DNA of 64,000 nt from Henriciella litoralis (GCF_002088935.1 NZ_NCSS01000006.1:2202407-2266406), one strand, 5' to 3'. Shown: positions 44,771-54,055, numbered from the stretch's first letter. The notes: a model not told the origin generated them from the letters alone. Numbers and translations: made by a program.

Positions 44771-45118
44771 TCAGACGATATCGAGCAGTTTTTCAATCGG
44801 ACGTCCAAGCGCCGCCTTGTCGCCCTTGATGCCGATCGGTCGCTGGATCAGACGCGGATTGTCCGCCATGGCCGCGTAAAGCTCTTCGTCGGAAAGCGTG
44901 TCTGGCACATCGAACTTTTCAGCATCTTTCGCGCGAAGGAAATCGCGAGGGGAGCTCGCGCCCATTTTCTTCGCGATGTCTTTCAGTTCATCGAAGCTCA
45001 GCGCTTCGCCGGCATTCATGTATTTGCGGATCTCTGGCTGAATGCCGTTTTCCTCAAGCAGGGCCAGGCCCTTGCGCGAGGTGGAGCAGCCGGTGTGGTG
45101 CAGGAGTGTGTAGGTCAT
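44771..45118 (-). CDS. ArsC-family (glutaredoxin-type arsenate reductase-like) protein
   Basis: A 115-residue thioredoxin-fold protein of the ArsC/Spx family. It has the active-site HTGCSTSRKGLALLEENG (one Cys) and the conserved NPRLIQRPI near residue 92. True ArsC reduces arsenate with glutathione and glutaredoxin, but YfgD-like relatives are not linked to arsenic; no ars genes are nearby. The ATG at 45118 has AAGGAC upstream and matches the family start. It overlaps the upstream Cys-rich lipoprotein gene by 4 bp. Confidence 0.85.
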   Translation of the reverse strand: MTYTLLHHTGCSTSRKGLALLEENGIQPEIRKYMNAGEALSFDELKDIAKKMGASSPRDFLRAKDAEKFDVPDTLSDEELYAAMADNPRLIQRPIGIKGDKAALGRPIEKLLDIV

Positions 45119-45948
45119 TGGATGTCCTTGCAATCAAGTCCCTGTAAAGTCGCTTCTGAACTATCGAGGGTGCAAAATTTGATCAATTGTTCCTGTAGAA
45201 GATCTTTGTTCATGTCTTCTGTCACCACTTGCGTGAGGTATACGCACGCTTCCACGCTATTTTCAGCGCAACCCATCCAGAAATAATCTGCCGCGACTTC
45301 AAAGTTGGTTGGGCGGGCGCGAACCTGAGAAACGCCATATGCTGTGCAGCCGATGATGATGTTTGCGTCGCAGGCTTTAAGGGCTGCTTGTTGTTCTCTG
45401 AGGAATTGAGGCCCTGCGTTCTCATCGCCAAGGCGTGGAAAGTCGGCCTTAACCGACTTGTCGGCGTAAAAGGCGCACGCAAGTGGTTCTTCCATTTCGC
45501 ATCCAACCCAAAGATCCTCAAAGTATCTGCGGGCGAGAGGTTCGGGCCACTGGTCTGGTAGGGTGTGCCCGACTTGCGCCTCGATCTCGGCTAACACGAT
45601 CATGCCACTGATTAGACATGACCTCCCATTGCGCAGTTGGCAGCCCTTTTCAGCCAGTGCGCCTATTTGGTCACGCTCAGACTTATCGGGAAAATCCGAC
45701 GTCCTGTTTTGCATCAAAAGCTCAGCGGCGTCGCCACAGCTCAACGCAAATTCCTCTTCGCACGCTTCGCTGTGAAGAGCTAAAGCCCTGTCAAAATTTG
45801 TCTCTTGGCTAGCTTGCTCAAAAAGGCAGGCCCCCCGTTCCTTGTTCGAACAGTCGACCTGCGGTTTTTCCGCTTCCTCTGATAATGAGGCTGGCGAGCA
45901 CGCGGTGCTGAAGCACAATAATAGCAAAGAAGTGAAAATGCTTTTCAA
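45115..45948 (-). CDS. Cys-rich Sel1-like lipoprotein
   Basis: A 277-residue exported protein. The signal MKSIFTSLLLLCFSTAC gives Cys17. The body has helical repeats each with a spaced Cys pair (GCQLRNGRSC, GCEMEEPLAC, ACDANIIIGC, GCAENSVEAC), the pattern of Sel1-like disulfide-bridged repeats known from Helicobacter Hcp proteins. Function is unknown; such solenoids bind other proteins. The start is TTG at 45948, overlapping the malyl-CoA-type gene as TTGA. Base composition is clearly less GC-rich than both neighbours, suggesting later arrival in this operon. Confidence 0.7.
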   Translation of the reverse strand: MKSIFTSLLLLCFSTACSPASLSEEAEKPQVDCSNKERGACLFEQASQETNFDRALALHSEACEEEFALSCGDAAELLMQNRTSDFPDKSERDQIGALAEKGCQLRNGRSCLISGMIVLAEIEAQVGHTLPDQWPEPLARRYFEDLWVGCEMEEPLACAFYADKSVKADFPRLGDENAGPQFLREQQAALKACDANIIIGCTAYGVSQVRARPTNFEVAADYFWMGCAENSVEACVYLTQVVTEDMNKDLLQEQLIKFCTLDSSEATLQGLDCKDIQ

Positions 45949-46832
45949 GCGGTCTCCATCGCTTTGATGGCCTCGTCGACGGCGACGATGCGGCGGGCTT
46001 CTTCGAGGTGCAGCAGCTCGGTCATCTTACCGTTCACCTTCAGGACGCCTTTGCCTTTGTTTGCAGGGTCTGCAAATGCCTCGATCACGTCGCGGCATTG
46101 TTGAACATCGGCCTCGGCGGGGGCGAAAATCTCATTCGCAGCGGCGATCTGAGAGGGGTGGATCAGCGTCTTACCGTCAAAGCCGAGCAGGCGGCCCTGA
46201 CGGGTTTCGGCCTCGAGGCCGTCCGTGTCTGAAATGTCGTTGAAGACGCCGTCAATGGCGATCACGTCATAGGCGCGCGCAGCGGCCAGCGTCAGGCCGA
46301 ACGAGGTCTGAAAAGCGGTGCGGGCCGGATCGTTCACCGCGCGCAGTTCCTTGGCGAGATCATTCGTACCCATGACGAAGGCCGTCAGGCGCGTGCGTCC
46401 AGCCGCTTCTGCAATGTCGATAATGTTGAAGAGCGCCTTCGGCATCTCGATCATCACCCAGAGGCCCATATCTTTCGGGGCGCCAGCGCGGCTCAAGGCG
46501 TCGTCCAGCCGGTCAATATCGCCGCCATCAATGACTTTCGGTGCGAGGATGGCATCCGGGCCGGCCTCGACGGCGGCCTTGATGTCATCGAGACCCCATT
46601 CGGTATCGTGACCATTCACACGAATAACGACTTCGCGCTTGCCATACCCGCCAGCTTTCACCGCGTCACACACGGTCTTGCGGGCCTCAATTTTCGCATC
46701 TGGCGCGACGGCGTCTTCCAGATCCAGAATAACGACGTCAGCTGGAAGGGATTTTGCTTTTTCCAGCGCACGCGAGTTGGCGCCAGGCATGTAGAGGCAG
46801 GAACGGCGAGGGCGGTGGGTCGTCGAAGTCAT
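45945..46832 (-). CDS. CitE/malyl-CoA lyase-type protein
   Basis: A 295-residue TIM-barrel protein of the HpcH/HpaI-CitE superfamily. It starts RPRRSCLYMPGANSRALEKAKSLPADVVILDLEDAV and has FVMGTNDLAKELRA and GRLLGFDGKTLIHPSQI, which hold the metal- and CoA-binding residues. In the ethylmalonyl-CoA pathway such proteins act as L-malyl/beta-methylmalyl-CoA lyase or as (S)-malyl-CoA thioesterase; I cannot separate these by eye. The ATG at 46832 fits the family start. Proximity to mch supports a role in this pathway rather than citrate lyase, whose other subunits are absent. Confidence 0.82.
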   Translation of the reverse strand: MTSTTHRPRRSCLYMPGANSRALEKAKSLPADVVILDLEDAVAPDAKIEARKTVCDAVKAGGYGKREVVIRVNGHDTEWGLDDIKAAVEAGPDAILAPKVIDGGDIDRLDDALSRAGAPKDMGLWVMIEMPKALFNIIDIAEAAGRTRLTAFVMGTNDLAKELRAVNDPARTAFQTSFGLTLAAARAYDVIAIDGVFNDISDTDGLEAETRQGRLLGFDGKTLIHPSQIAAANEIFAPAEADVQQCRDVIEAFADPANKGKGVLKVNGKMTELLHLEEARRIVAVDEAIKAMETA

Positions 46833-46974
46833 CTGGTGTCTTTCCGTAAGCGGCTTTGTCTCGCGCATTTACAGCGCCAGCCCGGCAGAAGACAACCGCC
46901 GCGATACGAAAGGCCGCGTCGAAAGACCGACAAATTGGTCTCGGCCGATCGCGGTGGCCGTTGATGGTCAGGAT

Positions 46975-47475
46975 TTACTGCGTCGCTTCGGCCACGATTG
47001 CCGCCAGCGTTTCATCCATCTTGGCTGCCGGAGTGTTTTCTGGCGAAACGCCGTACTGTTGCAGCACGCCGAAGATATCCTGCCGGATCACCTGCACGCC
47101 CTGATCGGTTTCGATCACCAGTATCTTCATCGGAAGCTCAATGCCGAGCGCCGGATTGGCCTGCATCAGGGGCGCCCCGGACTTCGGATTGCCGAAAATA
47201 AATAGCGTAGATGGCGAGAGGGAAAGCCCCGCCTTTCTTGCGCCTTCTGCATGTTCAACCGTCGCGAAGATCGTCAGCGGCCGCGATTCCAGGGCCGCGC
47301 GAAGCTGGTCGACTGTCGTTGCAAAATCCGAAGCGCTTTGGGCAGCAATAATGGCTTGCGTCGACGGCTGCTCAGCGGCTTCCTCCTGAACCATATTCTC
47401 CAGCTCGGGATTTGTGGCGCACGCTGAAGCGAGAATCGAAGCGCCTGCGATGGCGGCGAGAATTGAATGTTTCAT
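46975..47475 (-). CDS. DUF302 lipoprotein
   Basis: A 166-residue exported protein. The signal MKHSILAAIAGASILASAC gives Cys19, and the body carries a DUF302 domain: FATTVDQLRAALESRPLTIFATVEHAEGARKAGL, TLFIFGNPKSGAPLMQANPALGIELPMKILV and DQGVQVIRQD. DUF302 proteins have no settled function; some occur near thiol or heavy-metal genes. The start at 47475 has AGGACTTCAG upstream; the frame extends 20 codons further but without support. It is divergent from the serine hydrolase gene. Confidence 0.78.
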   Translation of the reverse strand: MKHSILAAIAGASILASACATNPELENMVQEEAAEQPSTQAIIAAQSASDFATTVDQLRAALESRPLTIFATVEHAEGARKAGLSLSPSTLFIFGNPKSGAPLMQANPALGIELPMKILVIETDQGVQVIRQDIFGVLQQYGVSPENTPAAKMDETLAAIVAEATQ

Positions 47476-47555
47476 CTGAAGTCCTGACTTGCTATCGCCA
47501 GATTGAACGCACAGCTGGAAGGGTCGTTCAGACAATCCCAGGAAAAGGAGCCGGC

Positions 47556-48674
47556 ATGGCAGACATCAGAGGCAAGGTCGCAGCAGGATTTGAGCCCGTG
47601 CGGGATGTCTTCGAGGCCACTTTCGAGGCAGGCGAGGAGCTTGGCGCAGGCTTTGCGGCCATACTGGACGGTGAGGTCATCATTGATCTTCAGGGCGGCT
47701 ATGCGGACCGTGCAAAAGAGAAACTCTGGGATGACCGCACGCTCGTGCCGATCTATTCCACGACCAAAGGGATCTCCGCCCTCGTCATTGCTTCGGTCAT
47801 CGGCGAGCTGAATGATGACTATGAAACCCGGGTGAGCGAGATCTGGCCGGAATTTGCCGCCGCCGGAAAGGCAGAGGTGACGCTCGGTGAAATGCTGTCG
47901 CATCAGGCGGGCCTTGTCGGCTTCGTAGAGCCGATTGATCCTGAGCTCTGGCTCGACCCACCCGCTCTCGCTGCAGCGCTTGCCGAGCTTGAGCCCATGT
48001 GGGAGCCGGGCACAGCGCACGGCTACCATCCGTCAACATGGGGCTATCTCGCAGGCGAAGTTGTAAAGCGCTTTACCGGCCGCTCCCTCGGGACGATCCT
48101 GCGCGAGGATTTTTGCGAGCCGGGCGATGTTGATTTCCATATCGGCCTGCCAGAGTCCGAGCATGACCGGGTCGGCGACATCATGCGCCCCCGCGAAATG
48201 CCGAGGCTTGGTGAGATTAATGAGTACAAAAAGGCCGCTTTCCTCACGAAATGGGCCTCACCCAGCCGTGGCGGGTCCGACTGGCGCACGATGGAGCAGC
48301 CGGCCGCCAATGGGCACGGCTCGGCGAGGTCTGTCGCTGAACTTTACGGCGTTTACGCCAATGGCGGTATGCTGAAGGGCAAGCGGGTGATCAGCGAAGA
48401 GGGCTTTGCCGCGCTCACAAAGCGGCGTGTCATCGGCGATGATCTCATCCTGCCCTTCGTCACAGAGTTCGCAGCTGGCGTCATGCGCAACAATCTCGGA
48501 ATCTACGGCCCGAACCCTGAGACGCTGGCCCATTCTGGCTGGGGCGGCTCGCTCGCGCTTGGCGACCCAGACCGGCAGCTGTCGGCGGCCTACATCATGA
48601 ACCGCCAGTCTGGCTATTTGCAGGGCGATCCAAGGGCGCGGCGCCTCGTCGATGCGCTCTATGGGTGTCTTTAG
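47556..48674 (+). CDS. Beta-lactamase-family serine hydrolase (EstB-like esterase)
   Basis: A 372-residue protein of the class C beta-lactamase/penicillin-binding fold. The catalytic SxxK is S68-T-T-K71 in PIYSTTKGISALV; a Tyr motif appears in HGYHPSTWGYLAGEVV; and HSGWGGSLALGDP lies near the end in place of KTG. No signal peptide is visible, so it is probably a cytosolic esterase rather than an antibiotic-resistance enzyme. AAAAGGAG precedes the ATG. Followed by a terminator. Confidence 0.85.
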   Translation: MADIRGKVAAGFEPVRDVFEATFEAGEELGAGFAAILDGEVIIDLQGGYADRAKEKLWDDRTLVPIYSTTKGISALVIASVIGELNDDYETRVSEIWPEFAAAGKAEVTLGEMLSHQAGLVGFVEPIDPELWLDPPALAAALAELEPMWEPGTAHGYHPSTWGYLAGEVVKRFTGRSLGTILREDFCEPGDVDFHIGLPESEHDRVGDIMRPREMPRLGEINEYKKAAFLTKWASPSRGGSDWRTMEQPAANGHGSARSVAELYGVYANGGMLKGKRVISEEGFAALTKRRVIGDDLILPFVTEFAAGVMRNNLGIYGPNPETLAHSGWGGSLALGDPDRQLSAAYIMNRQSGYLQGDPRARRLVDALYGCL

Positions 48675-48755
48675 CGCAGACTGGCACGGCGCTTGCTCCA
48701 CCCTGTCCTGAATATGGATATCCAGCCATCTTCACATGCATCTGACTGCCCCGGC

Positions 48756-48784
48756 CCCTCCGACGAGTGGTCGGGGCTTTTTTA
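48756..48784 (+). terminator. Terminator after the serine hydrolase gene
   Basis: Stem CCGAC / GTCGG (48760-48764 and 48770-48774), extended by CC/GG pairs past a bulged T, followed by CTTTTTTTA-like sequence. Its T-run covers the stop codon of the convergent rarD gene. Confidence 0.65.
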
Positions 48785-49693
48785 TTCCGCGAGTCTTGCT
48801 GAGCGCGCAAGACGCCGGGCCTTGCGCTCGCCCAGCACACTGTCGGTCGTGAAGATGGCAAGGGCGGTCCAGATCAGGCCGAAGGCAATGGCATCGACCA
48901 GGCCGAAGGGTTCGCGGAAGATCAGCACGGCAATCAGGAACTGAATGGTCGGGGTCATGTATTGCATCATCCCGATCGTTGCGAGCTTCAACCGTTTGGC
49001 CGCCAGCGCGAAGAGGATGAGCGGCACCGCCGTGATCGGGCCCAGCAAGGGCAGGGCGATCCAGTCCCAGCCGCCATCACCAAGCCAGCTGCCGCCATCA
49101 GTTGTCTGAAACCAGCTCAACCAGATGAGCGCGATGGGAAACAGCAGCGCCGTTTCGATGCAGAAGCCGACGCGGCTATCAACCGAGATCACTTTTCGCA
49201 CGGCACCATAGGTCGCGAAGCTGAAGCACAGCACCAGCGACACCCATGGCAGGCGGCCAAGCTCCCAGGTCAGCACGCCGACCCCGACGCAGGCGATGAC
49301 AATCGCGATCCATTGCGCGCGGCGCAGCGTTTCTGAAAAGAACACCATGCCGAGCAGCACGCTAACCAGCGGATTGATGAAGTAGCCAAGGCTCGCCTCG
49401 GTCACCCGCTCAGCGGACACCGCCCAGATATAGACCAGCCAGTTGATTGCGATCAGCGTCGCGGAGATGGCGAGATAACCGATACGTCTCAGCGTCAGAG
49501 CGGCCCGAAGTTCTTTCCAGCGCGAGGCCGCGAGAATGAAGAGAAGCGCGGTCGGCAGGCCCCACAGAATGCGATGCGCGAGGATTTCCGTCGGCGCGAT
49601 ATGATCGAGCGCCCGGAAATAGAGCGGCAATCCGCCCCAGAGCAGGTAGGCGCCCAAAGCGCTCAAGAATCCAAGGCGAAGCTCTGCTGACAT
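48782..49693 (-). CDS. rarD: RarD-type EamA-family transporter
   Basis: A 303-residue inner-membrane protein of the drug/metabolite transporter superfamily. It opens GFLSALGAYLLWGGLPLYFRAL and has about ten hydrophobic segments, with AWSFQTT-type loops and the RarD blocks EILAHRILWGLP and YFINPLVSVLLGMVFFSETL, the duplicated EamA pattern. Substrate is unknown; RarD was named for chloramphenicol sensitivity but is not a proven drug exporter. A single gene between two terminators. Confidence 0.85.
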   Translation of the reverse strand: MSAELRLGFLSALGAYLLWGGLPLYFRALDHIAPTEILAHRILWGLPTALLFILAASRWKELRAALTLRRIGYLAISATLIAINWLVYIWAVSAERVTEASLGYFINPLVSVLLGMVFFSETLRRAQWIAIVIACVGVGVLTWELGRLPWVSLVLCFSFATYGAVRKVISVDSRVGFCIETALLFPIALIWLSWFQTTDGGSWLGDGGWDWIALPLLGPITAVPLILFALAAKRLKLATIGMMQYMTPTIQFLIAVLIFREPFGLVDAIAFGLIWTALAIFTTDSVLGERKARRLARSARLAE

Positions 49694-49777
49694 GCGCGGC
49701 AGGTAATGCGCCTTGCGTCACAACGCCACCTGATTCTTGCGCAGGGACTGCGTCGTTGAGTTTTACTTAAACCTAAC

Positions 49778-49818
49778 GAAAAACGCCGCTCCGAAAGAAA
49801 CGAAGCGGCGCCTTTTTT
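49778..49818 (-). terminator. Bidirectional terminator after asd
   Basis: Inverted repeat CGCCGCT / AGCGGCG (49784-49790 and 49804-49810) with an A-run on the left and a T-run on the right, so it can end transcripts from either side; asd is the gene ending nearest, 19 bp away. Confidence 0.75.
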
Positions 49819-49836
49819 ACATAGTAAGGCCGAAAA

Positions 49837-50871
49837 TCAGGCCTGCTCTGTCTCTGGCGTCACAGCGCCGCGCTTGACCAGCTCTTCAGCGATCTGGACC
49901 GCATTAAGGGCAGCGCCTTTGCGCAGATTGTCGGCGACAACCCACATGGAGAGGCCGTGCTCGACCGTTGGGTCGATGCGGATGCGGGAGACAAATGTGT
50001 CCCACTCGCCGGCGCAATCGATGGCCGTGGCGTACTGGTCTTCTTCCGGATTATCGATCACCTGAACGCCGTCAAAGTTGCGAAGAACTTCGCGGGCATC
50101 TTCAACCGATAGAGCGTCATTGAGCTCAAGATTCACCGTCTCTGAGTGGCCGACAAACACCGGCACGCGGACGCAGGTCACCGTCAGCTTGATGTTCGGG
50201 TCGATCATCTTGTGGGTTTCGTTCCACATCTTGGCTTCTTCATCGGTGAAGCCGTCATCGCGGAACGAGCCGATCATCGGGATGGCGTTGAACGCGATTT
50301 GACGGGAAAACTCGTTCGCTTCAGGCTTGTCGTTGACGAAAATGCCCTTGGTCTGGTTCCAGAGCTCGTCCATGCCGGCTTTGCCCGCGCCCGACACCGA
50401 TTGATAAGTCGAGACGACGGCGCGTTTGATGCCAACGGCATCATGGATCGGCTTCAGCGCCATGACGAGTTGCGCGGTTGAGCAATTCGGGTTCGCGATG
50501 ATGCCCTTTTTCTTGTAGCCCATCACGTCTGCGCCGTTCACTTCCGGCACGATCAGCGGGACATCATCGTCCATCCGCCACGCAGATGAGTTGTCGATCA
50601 CGATTGCGCCCTTGGCGGCGATTTTCGGCGACCATTCCTTGGACAGCGTTCCGCCAGCCGACATCAGCACGACATCGACCTTTGAGAAATCGAAGTCATC
50701 CAGGGCCTGGCATTTCAGCGTCTTGTCGCCATAGCTGACCTCGCGGCCGACCGAGCGGCGCGATGCGAGCGCGTAGACCTTGTCTGCCGGAAAATTCCGC
50801 TCATCCATAATGTTGAGAAGCTCGCGCCCCACATTGCCTGTTGCGCCGACGATTGCGACTCTGAGTGCCAT
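49837..50871 (-). CDS. asd: Aspartate-semialdehyde dehydrogenase
   Basis: Reduces aspartyl phosphate to aspartate semialdehyde, feeding Lys/DAP, Met and Thr synthesis. The 344-residue protein has the NADP motif VAIVGATGNVGRELL, the catalytic Cys in NPNCSTAQLVMAL, SVSGAGKAGMDEL and IPMIGSF. AAAGGAT lies upstream of the ATG. It is a monocistronic gene with its own terminator. Confidence 0.95.
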   Translation of the reverse strand: MALRVAIVGATGNVGRELLNIMDERNFPADKVYALASRRSVGREVSYGDKTLKCQALDDFDFSKVDVVLMSAGGTLSKEWSPKIAAKGAIVIDNSSAWRMDDDVPLIVPEVNGADVMGYKKKGIIANPNCSTAQLVMALKPIHDAVGIKRAVVSTYQSVSGAGKAGMDELWNQTKGIFVNDKPEANEFSRQIAFNAIPMIGSFRDDGFTDEEAKMWNETHKMIDPNIKLTVTCVRVPVFVGHSETVNLELNDALSVEDAREVLRNFDGVQVIDNPEEDQYATAIDCAGEWDTFVSRIRIDPTVEHGLSMWVVADNLRKGAALNAVQIAEELVKRGAVTPETEQA

Positions 50872-51058
50872 ATTTTTATCCTTTCACGAGCGACCATCCC
50901 TTAAGACAGAATGTTCCGCTTCTCAATCCAGTGTCCCGTATGCCTTGTTGCTGCGCGATAGCCGCGCCGCAACATTAGGCTTGATTCAAAACGCATGTAG
51001 TGCAGGGTTAAGGCGGATTCAGGGTGGGAACTGTAATCAGCTGATGACGGGAGAGATC

Positions 51059-51430
51059 ATGATGGAAGACATGATCACCAAATATATAAAGAGCTATAAT
51101 TCCCGAGACATTGAGGGGATGCTCGATTGCGTCACTGAAGATGTCGTGTTCGAGAACATTTCGAACACCGGCCGGACCATGACATTCGAGGGCCGCGACA
51201 AGATGGGCGAAGTGGCCGAATTGTCAGGCCATGCCTTCTCCTATCGTCGCCAGAAGCTCATCAGCCTCGTCATCGGACAGGGCCGGGCCGCTGCCGAAAT
51301 CGAGTTTGAGGGCAAAGCCGCTGTCGATCTGCCAAATGGCGTCAAAGCCGGCGAGACAATCAAGGTGCACGGCGCGAGCTTCTTTGAGTTTCGCGGCCCG
51401 CTCTTGTGCCGGGTTGCCGATTATAGCTGA
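51059..51430 (+). CDS. NTF2-like (SnoaL-type) protein
   Basis: A 123-residue protein of the NTF2-like superfamily: MITKYIKSYNSRDIEGMLDCVTEDVVFENISNTGRTMTFEGRDKMGEVAEL is the typical cone-shaped fold start. Members may be small enzymes or ligand binders; no function can be given. The ATG at 51059 has GGGAGAG before it; the frame continues far upstream opposite asd but without support. It converges on leuB with 12 bp between stop codons. Confidence 0.75.
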   Translation: MMEDMITKYIKSYNSRDIEGMLDCVTEDVVFENISNTGRTMTFEGRDKMGEVAELSGHAFSYRRQKLISLVIGQGRAAAEIEFEGKAAVDLPNGVKAGETIKVHGASFFEFRGPLLCRVADYS

Positions 51431-51442
51431 GGCGCCGCGTGC

Positions 51443-52498
51443 CTAGAGCTGGTCAATGATGGCGTCGGTCATCTGATCGGTCGACATTGACCCACCAAGA
51501 TCGCGTGTGCGGGCCCCGCCCTCAAGCGCTTTGGCGACAGCGCCCATGACACGGTCTGCTGCGTCCGGTCGGGCGAGCGACCAGCGAAGCGCCATTTCGA
51601 GCGACAGGATCGCCGCGCACGGATTGGCAAGGCCCTGACCAGCGATGTCTGGCGCAGACCCATGAACCGGCTCGAACAGGCCAGGCGTGCCTTCAATGCC
51701 AAGGCTGGCCGATGGCAGCATGCCGATCGAACCCGTCAGCATCGAGGCCTCATCCGATAGCAGGTCGCCGAACAAATTATCCGCCAGAATAACGTCGAAT
51801 TGCTTCGGGTTGCGCACCAGCTCCATTGCGCACGCATCGGCCAGCATGTGTGACAATTCGACCCCGGCGCCATGCACCTGGTGAACCGATGTCACTTCAT
51901 TACGCCAGAACAGGCCGGTTTCCATGACATTCGATTTTTCGACTGAGCACACACGCCCGGCACGTCCACGGGCAATTTCGAGGGCGACCCGCGTCACACG
52001 TTCGACTTCAGGCGAGGTGTAAACCGAGGTGTCATAGCCGCGGCGCGTGCCATCAGCATCGGTGTCGATGCCACGCGGCTGGCCGAAATAAACGCCGGAC
52101 GTCAGCTCGCGCACGATCATCAGGTCGAGACCCTCAACGATCTCACGCTTCAGGCTGGACGCATCGACCAGCGCGTTGAAGCAATAGGCCGGACGCAAAT
52201 TCGCAAAGACGTCGAGCCCCTTGCGTAGACCGAGCAGGCCCATTTCCGGGCGCTTGTCGCGAGCCACATCTGTCCATTTCGGTCCGCCGACGGCGCCGAG
52301 GAGGACGGCGTCCGCATCTTTTGCGCGGGCCAATGCGTCGTCCGTCAGGGGCGTGCCATGGGCGTCGATAGAGGCGCCGCCGACCAGATCATCCTGCAGC
52401 TCGAGATCCGGGGCGACGAGTCCTGCGATGCGGGCGGCCGCTGCGGTAACTTCGGGGCCAATGCCGTCGCCGGGCAGAAGAAGGAGCGTCTGTGTCAT
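51443..52498 (-). CDS. leuB: 3-isopropylmalate dehydrogenase
   Basis: Oxidatively decarboxylates 3-isopropylmalate in leucine synthesis. The 351-residue protein has [11 protein letters not shown] at the N-terminus, [15 protein letters not shown], and [28 protein letters not shown], the isocitrate/isopropylmalate dehydrogenase signature. It is the last gene of leuC-VOC-leuD-leuB, 55 bp after leuD. Confidence 0.96.
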   Translation of the reverse strand: MTQTLLLLPGDGIGPEVTAAAARIAGLVAPDLELQDDLVGGASIDAHGTPLTDDALARAKDADAVLLGAVGGPKWTDVARDKRPEMGLLGLRKGLDVFANLRPAYCFNALVDASSLKREIVEGLDLMIVRELTSGVYFGQPRGIDTDADGTRRGYDTSVYTSPEVERVTRVALEIARGRAGRVCSVEKSNVMETGLFWRNEVTSVHQVHGAGVELSHMLADACAMELVRNPKQFDVILADNLFGDLLSDEASMLTGSIGMLPSASLGIEGTPGLFEPVHGSAPDIAGQGLANPCAAILSLEMALRWSLARPDAADRVMGAVAKALEGGARTRDLGGSMSTDQMTDAIIDQL

Positions 52499-52553
52499 GT
52501 TGAATGTGCCATTATTTTGCGGTTAGCGGTGAGGTCAGAGCTGAACGGTACGC

Positions 52554-53186
52554 CTAGGTCTGCGCGCCTGCGAGCCAGGGCATGGCCAGGCGTCGCTGCT
52601 CTTCAAATTTGGAAATGCTGCTCTCAGCCGTCAGCGAGACGGCGATATCGTCGAGCCCTTCAAGCAAGGTGGCTTTGCGACCTTCATCCACATCGAAATT
52701 CAGCACTTCGCCATCGGGAGTGGTGATGGTCTGCGCGGCGAGATCGACGGTGAACTGGTGGTTGGCGCCGCCTGTCTGACCAGCGAGCGCCTCACAGATA
52801 TGGGCGGGCAGCGCGATTGGCAGAATGCCGTTCTTGAAACAATTATTGAAAAAGATGTCGGCAAAGGAGGGCGCGATCACGCACGTAATCCCCTGATCCA
52901 GCAGCGCCCAAGGCGCGTGTTCGCGGGACGAGCCGCACCCGAAATTTTCTCCGGCGATCAATATGCCAGCATTCTGTGCGGCGGGTTTGTTGAGCACGAA
53001 GTCCGGATTGGGGCTTCCATCAGCGAGCGTCTTGAGTTCATAAAACAGACCCTCGGACAGACCTTCGCGCTCTGTCGTTTTCAGAAACTGCTTCGGAATG
53101 ATCATGTCGGTATCGACATTGGCCATCAGCCGATCATGGTCGGTCAGAGGCGCGGCGGTCGTGGTGAGCGTCGTAAAGGCTTTCAT
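52554..53186 (-). CDS. leuD: 3-isopropylmalate dehydratase small subunit
   Basis: Small subunit of isopropylmalate isomerase, partner of LeuC. The 210-residue protein has [30 protein letters not shown], the swivel-domain signature, and [15 protein letters not shown]. The ATG at 53186 matches the family start; a frame extension to 53234 overlaps the VOC gene and is not homologous. It is separated from leuC by the VOC gene. Confidence 0.95.
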   Translation of the reverse strand: MKAFTTLTTTAAPLTDHDRLMANVDTDMIIPKQFLKTTEREGLSEGLFYELKTLADGSPNPDFVLNKPAAQNAGILIAGENFGCGSSREHAPWALLDQGITCVIAPSFADIFFNNCFKNGILPIALPAHICEALAGQTGGANHQFTVDLAAQTITTPDGEVLNFDVDEGRKATLLEGLDDIAVSLTAESSISKFEEQRRLAMPWLAGAQT

Positions 53187-53196
53187 GAAGTCTGCT

Positions 53197-54051
53197 TTAC
53201 CTTGGCATGTGAGAAATGAATAGGGTCGGAACATTCAACGTGCCGTCTCTCACCGTGAAGACGCGAGAGCCTGGCTTGCGGCCCTTACGAATGTCCGAGA
53301 CATTCAGGCCAGAGTCCTCAAGCCGCGAGTGCGCAGCATCCAGATTCTGAACGGACCATGTCAGGTCCCAGATGTGGTCGTTGACCTGGGCGTCCTGTTT
53401 ATTGTCCAGCCTATGAATGACCTCAAAGGTAAGCCCACCCACTCTGAAAAAGAGGAAGCGCGTCTTCCATTCCTCGGCGGTTCGGTCGAGCGCGAGGTCA
53501 AGCCCAAGCCGCCCGCCATAGGTTGCAAGCGCCCGGTCAGGGTTCGGCGTGTTGATCACGATGTGGTCGAGAGATGAGACACTGGCGTCCGCTCCGTTCC
53601 GGTAATCGAGCTCTGTTTCAGGCTGCAGGACAAAGGTCTTGATTCCCGCCATCCTGTTGTCACTACAGCGGAACCGGCGCCAAGAGCGCTTACGTTCACT
53701 TATGGTATCCAGACTTTCGCCAACAGAAATATCGCTAGGCTCCAGGCCGCGCCGGCCAAGCTTGTGATGCGCCGTCTCTATATTTTCGGTCGAAAATGCG
53801 AGGCTGGTAAGCGCTGGACCGTCTGCAGTCAGTTCACGAAGCCGGGGCGCTGCGCCGTCAGCGCCATCCGGTGCCATAAGTTCAACTGCTGTATTCTGAA
53901 CCTTGAATACAGCTGTTGCGACGCCGTCTGAGCTGGCACGCCAGTCCGGGGTGCGTCCGAGCAGCGTCGCATAATCTTTCGTGCCCGCCTCGATGTCGGG
54001 ACAGAGAAGAACGACATGGTCAAGGCTGGAGACAAGCTGCATCTCGTTCAC
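53197..54051 (-). CDS. Two-domain VOC (glyoxalase-like) protein inside the leu operon
   Basis: A 284-residue protein with two vicinal-oxygen-chelate domains: the first from [26 protein letters not shown] (about 8-130), the second from [30 protein letters not shown] (about 158-280). Metal ligands (His, Glu) are partly visible. Substrate is unknown; a related glyoxalase-like protein occurs at this place in some Alphaproteobacteria as far as I recall. It starts at GTG 54051, 4 bp after leuC, and ends 10 bp before leuD, so it is transcribed with them. An ATG three codons on is an alternative start. Confidence 0.82.
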   Translation of the reverse strand: MNEMQLVSSLDHVVLLCPDIEAGTKDYATLLGRTPDWRASSDGVATAVFKVQNTAVELMAPDGADGAAPRLRELTADGPALTSLAFSTENIETAHHKLGRRGLEPSDISVGESLDTISERKRSWRRFRCSDNRMAGIKTFVLQPETELDYRNGADASVSSLDHIVINTPNPDRALATYGGRLGLDLALDRTAEEWKTRFLFFRVGGLTFEVIHRLDNKQDAQVNDHIWDLTWSVQNLDAAHSRLEDSGLNVSDIRKGRKPGSRVFTVRDGTLNVPTLFISHMPR

Positions 54052-54055
54052 AGAC

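Noticed and set aside
44771..45118. Arsenic-resistance locus
   Set aside because: Only one ArsC-family gene is present, with no arsR, arsB or acr3 nearby, and many family members are not arsenate reductases.
45945..46832. Citrate lyase beta subunit
   Set aside because: No citD or citF partners; mch nearby favours a malyl-CoA-type role.
47556..48674. Antibiotic-resistance beta-lactamase
   Set aside because: There is an SxxK motif, but no signal peptide and no KTG, so an EstB-like esterase is more likely.
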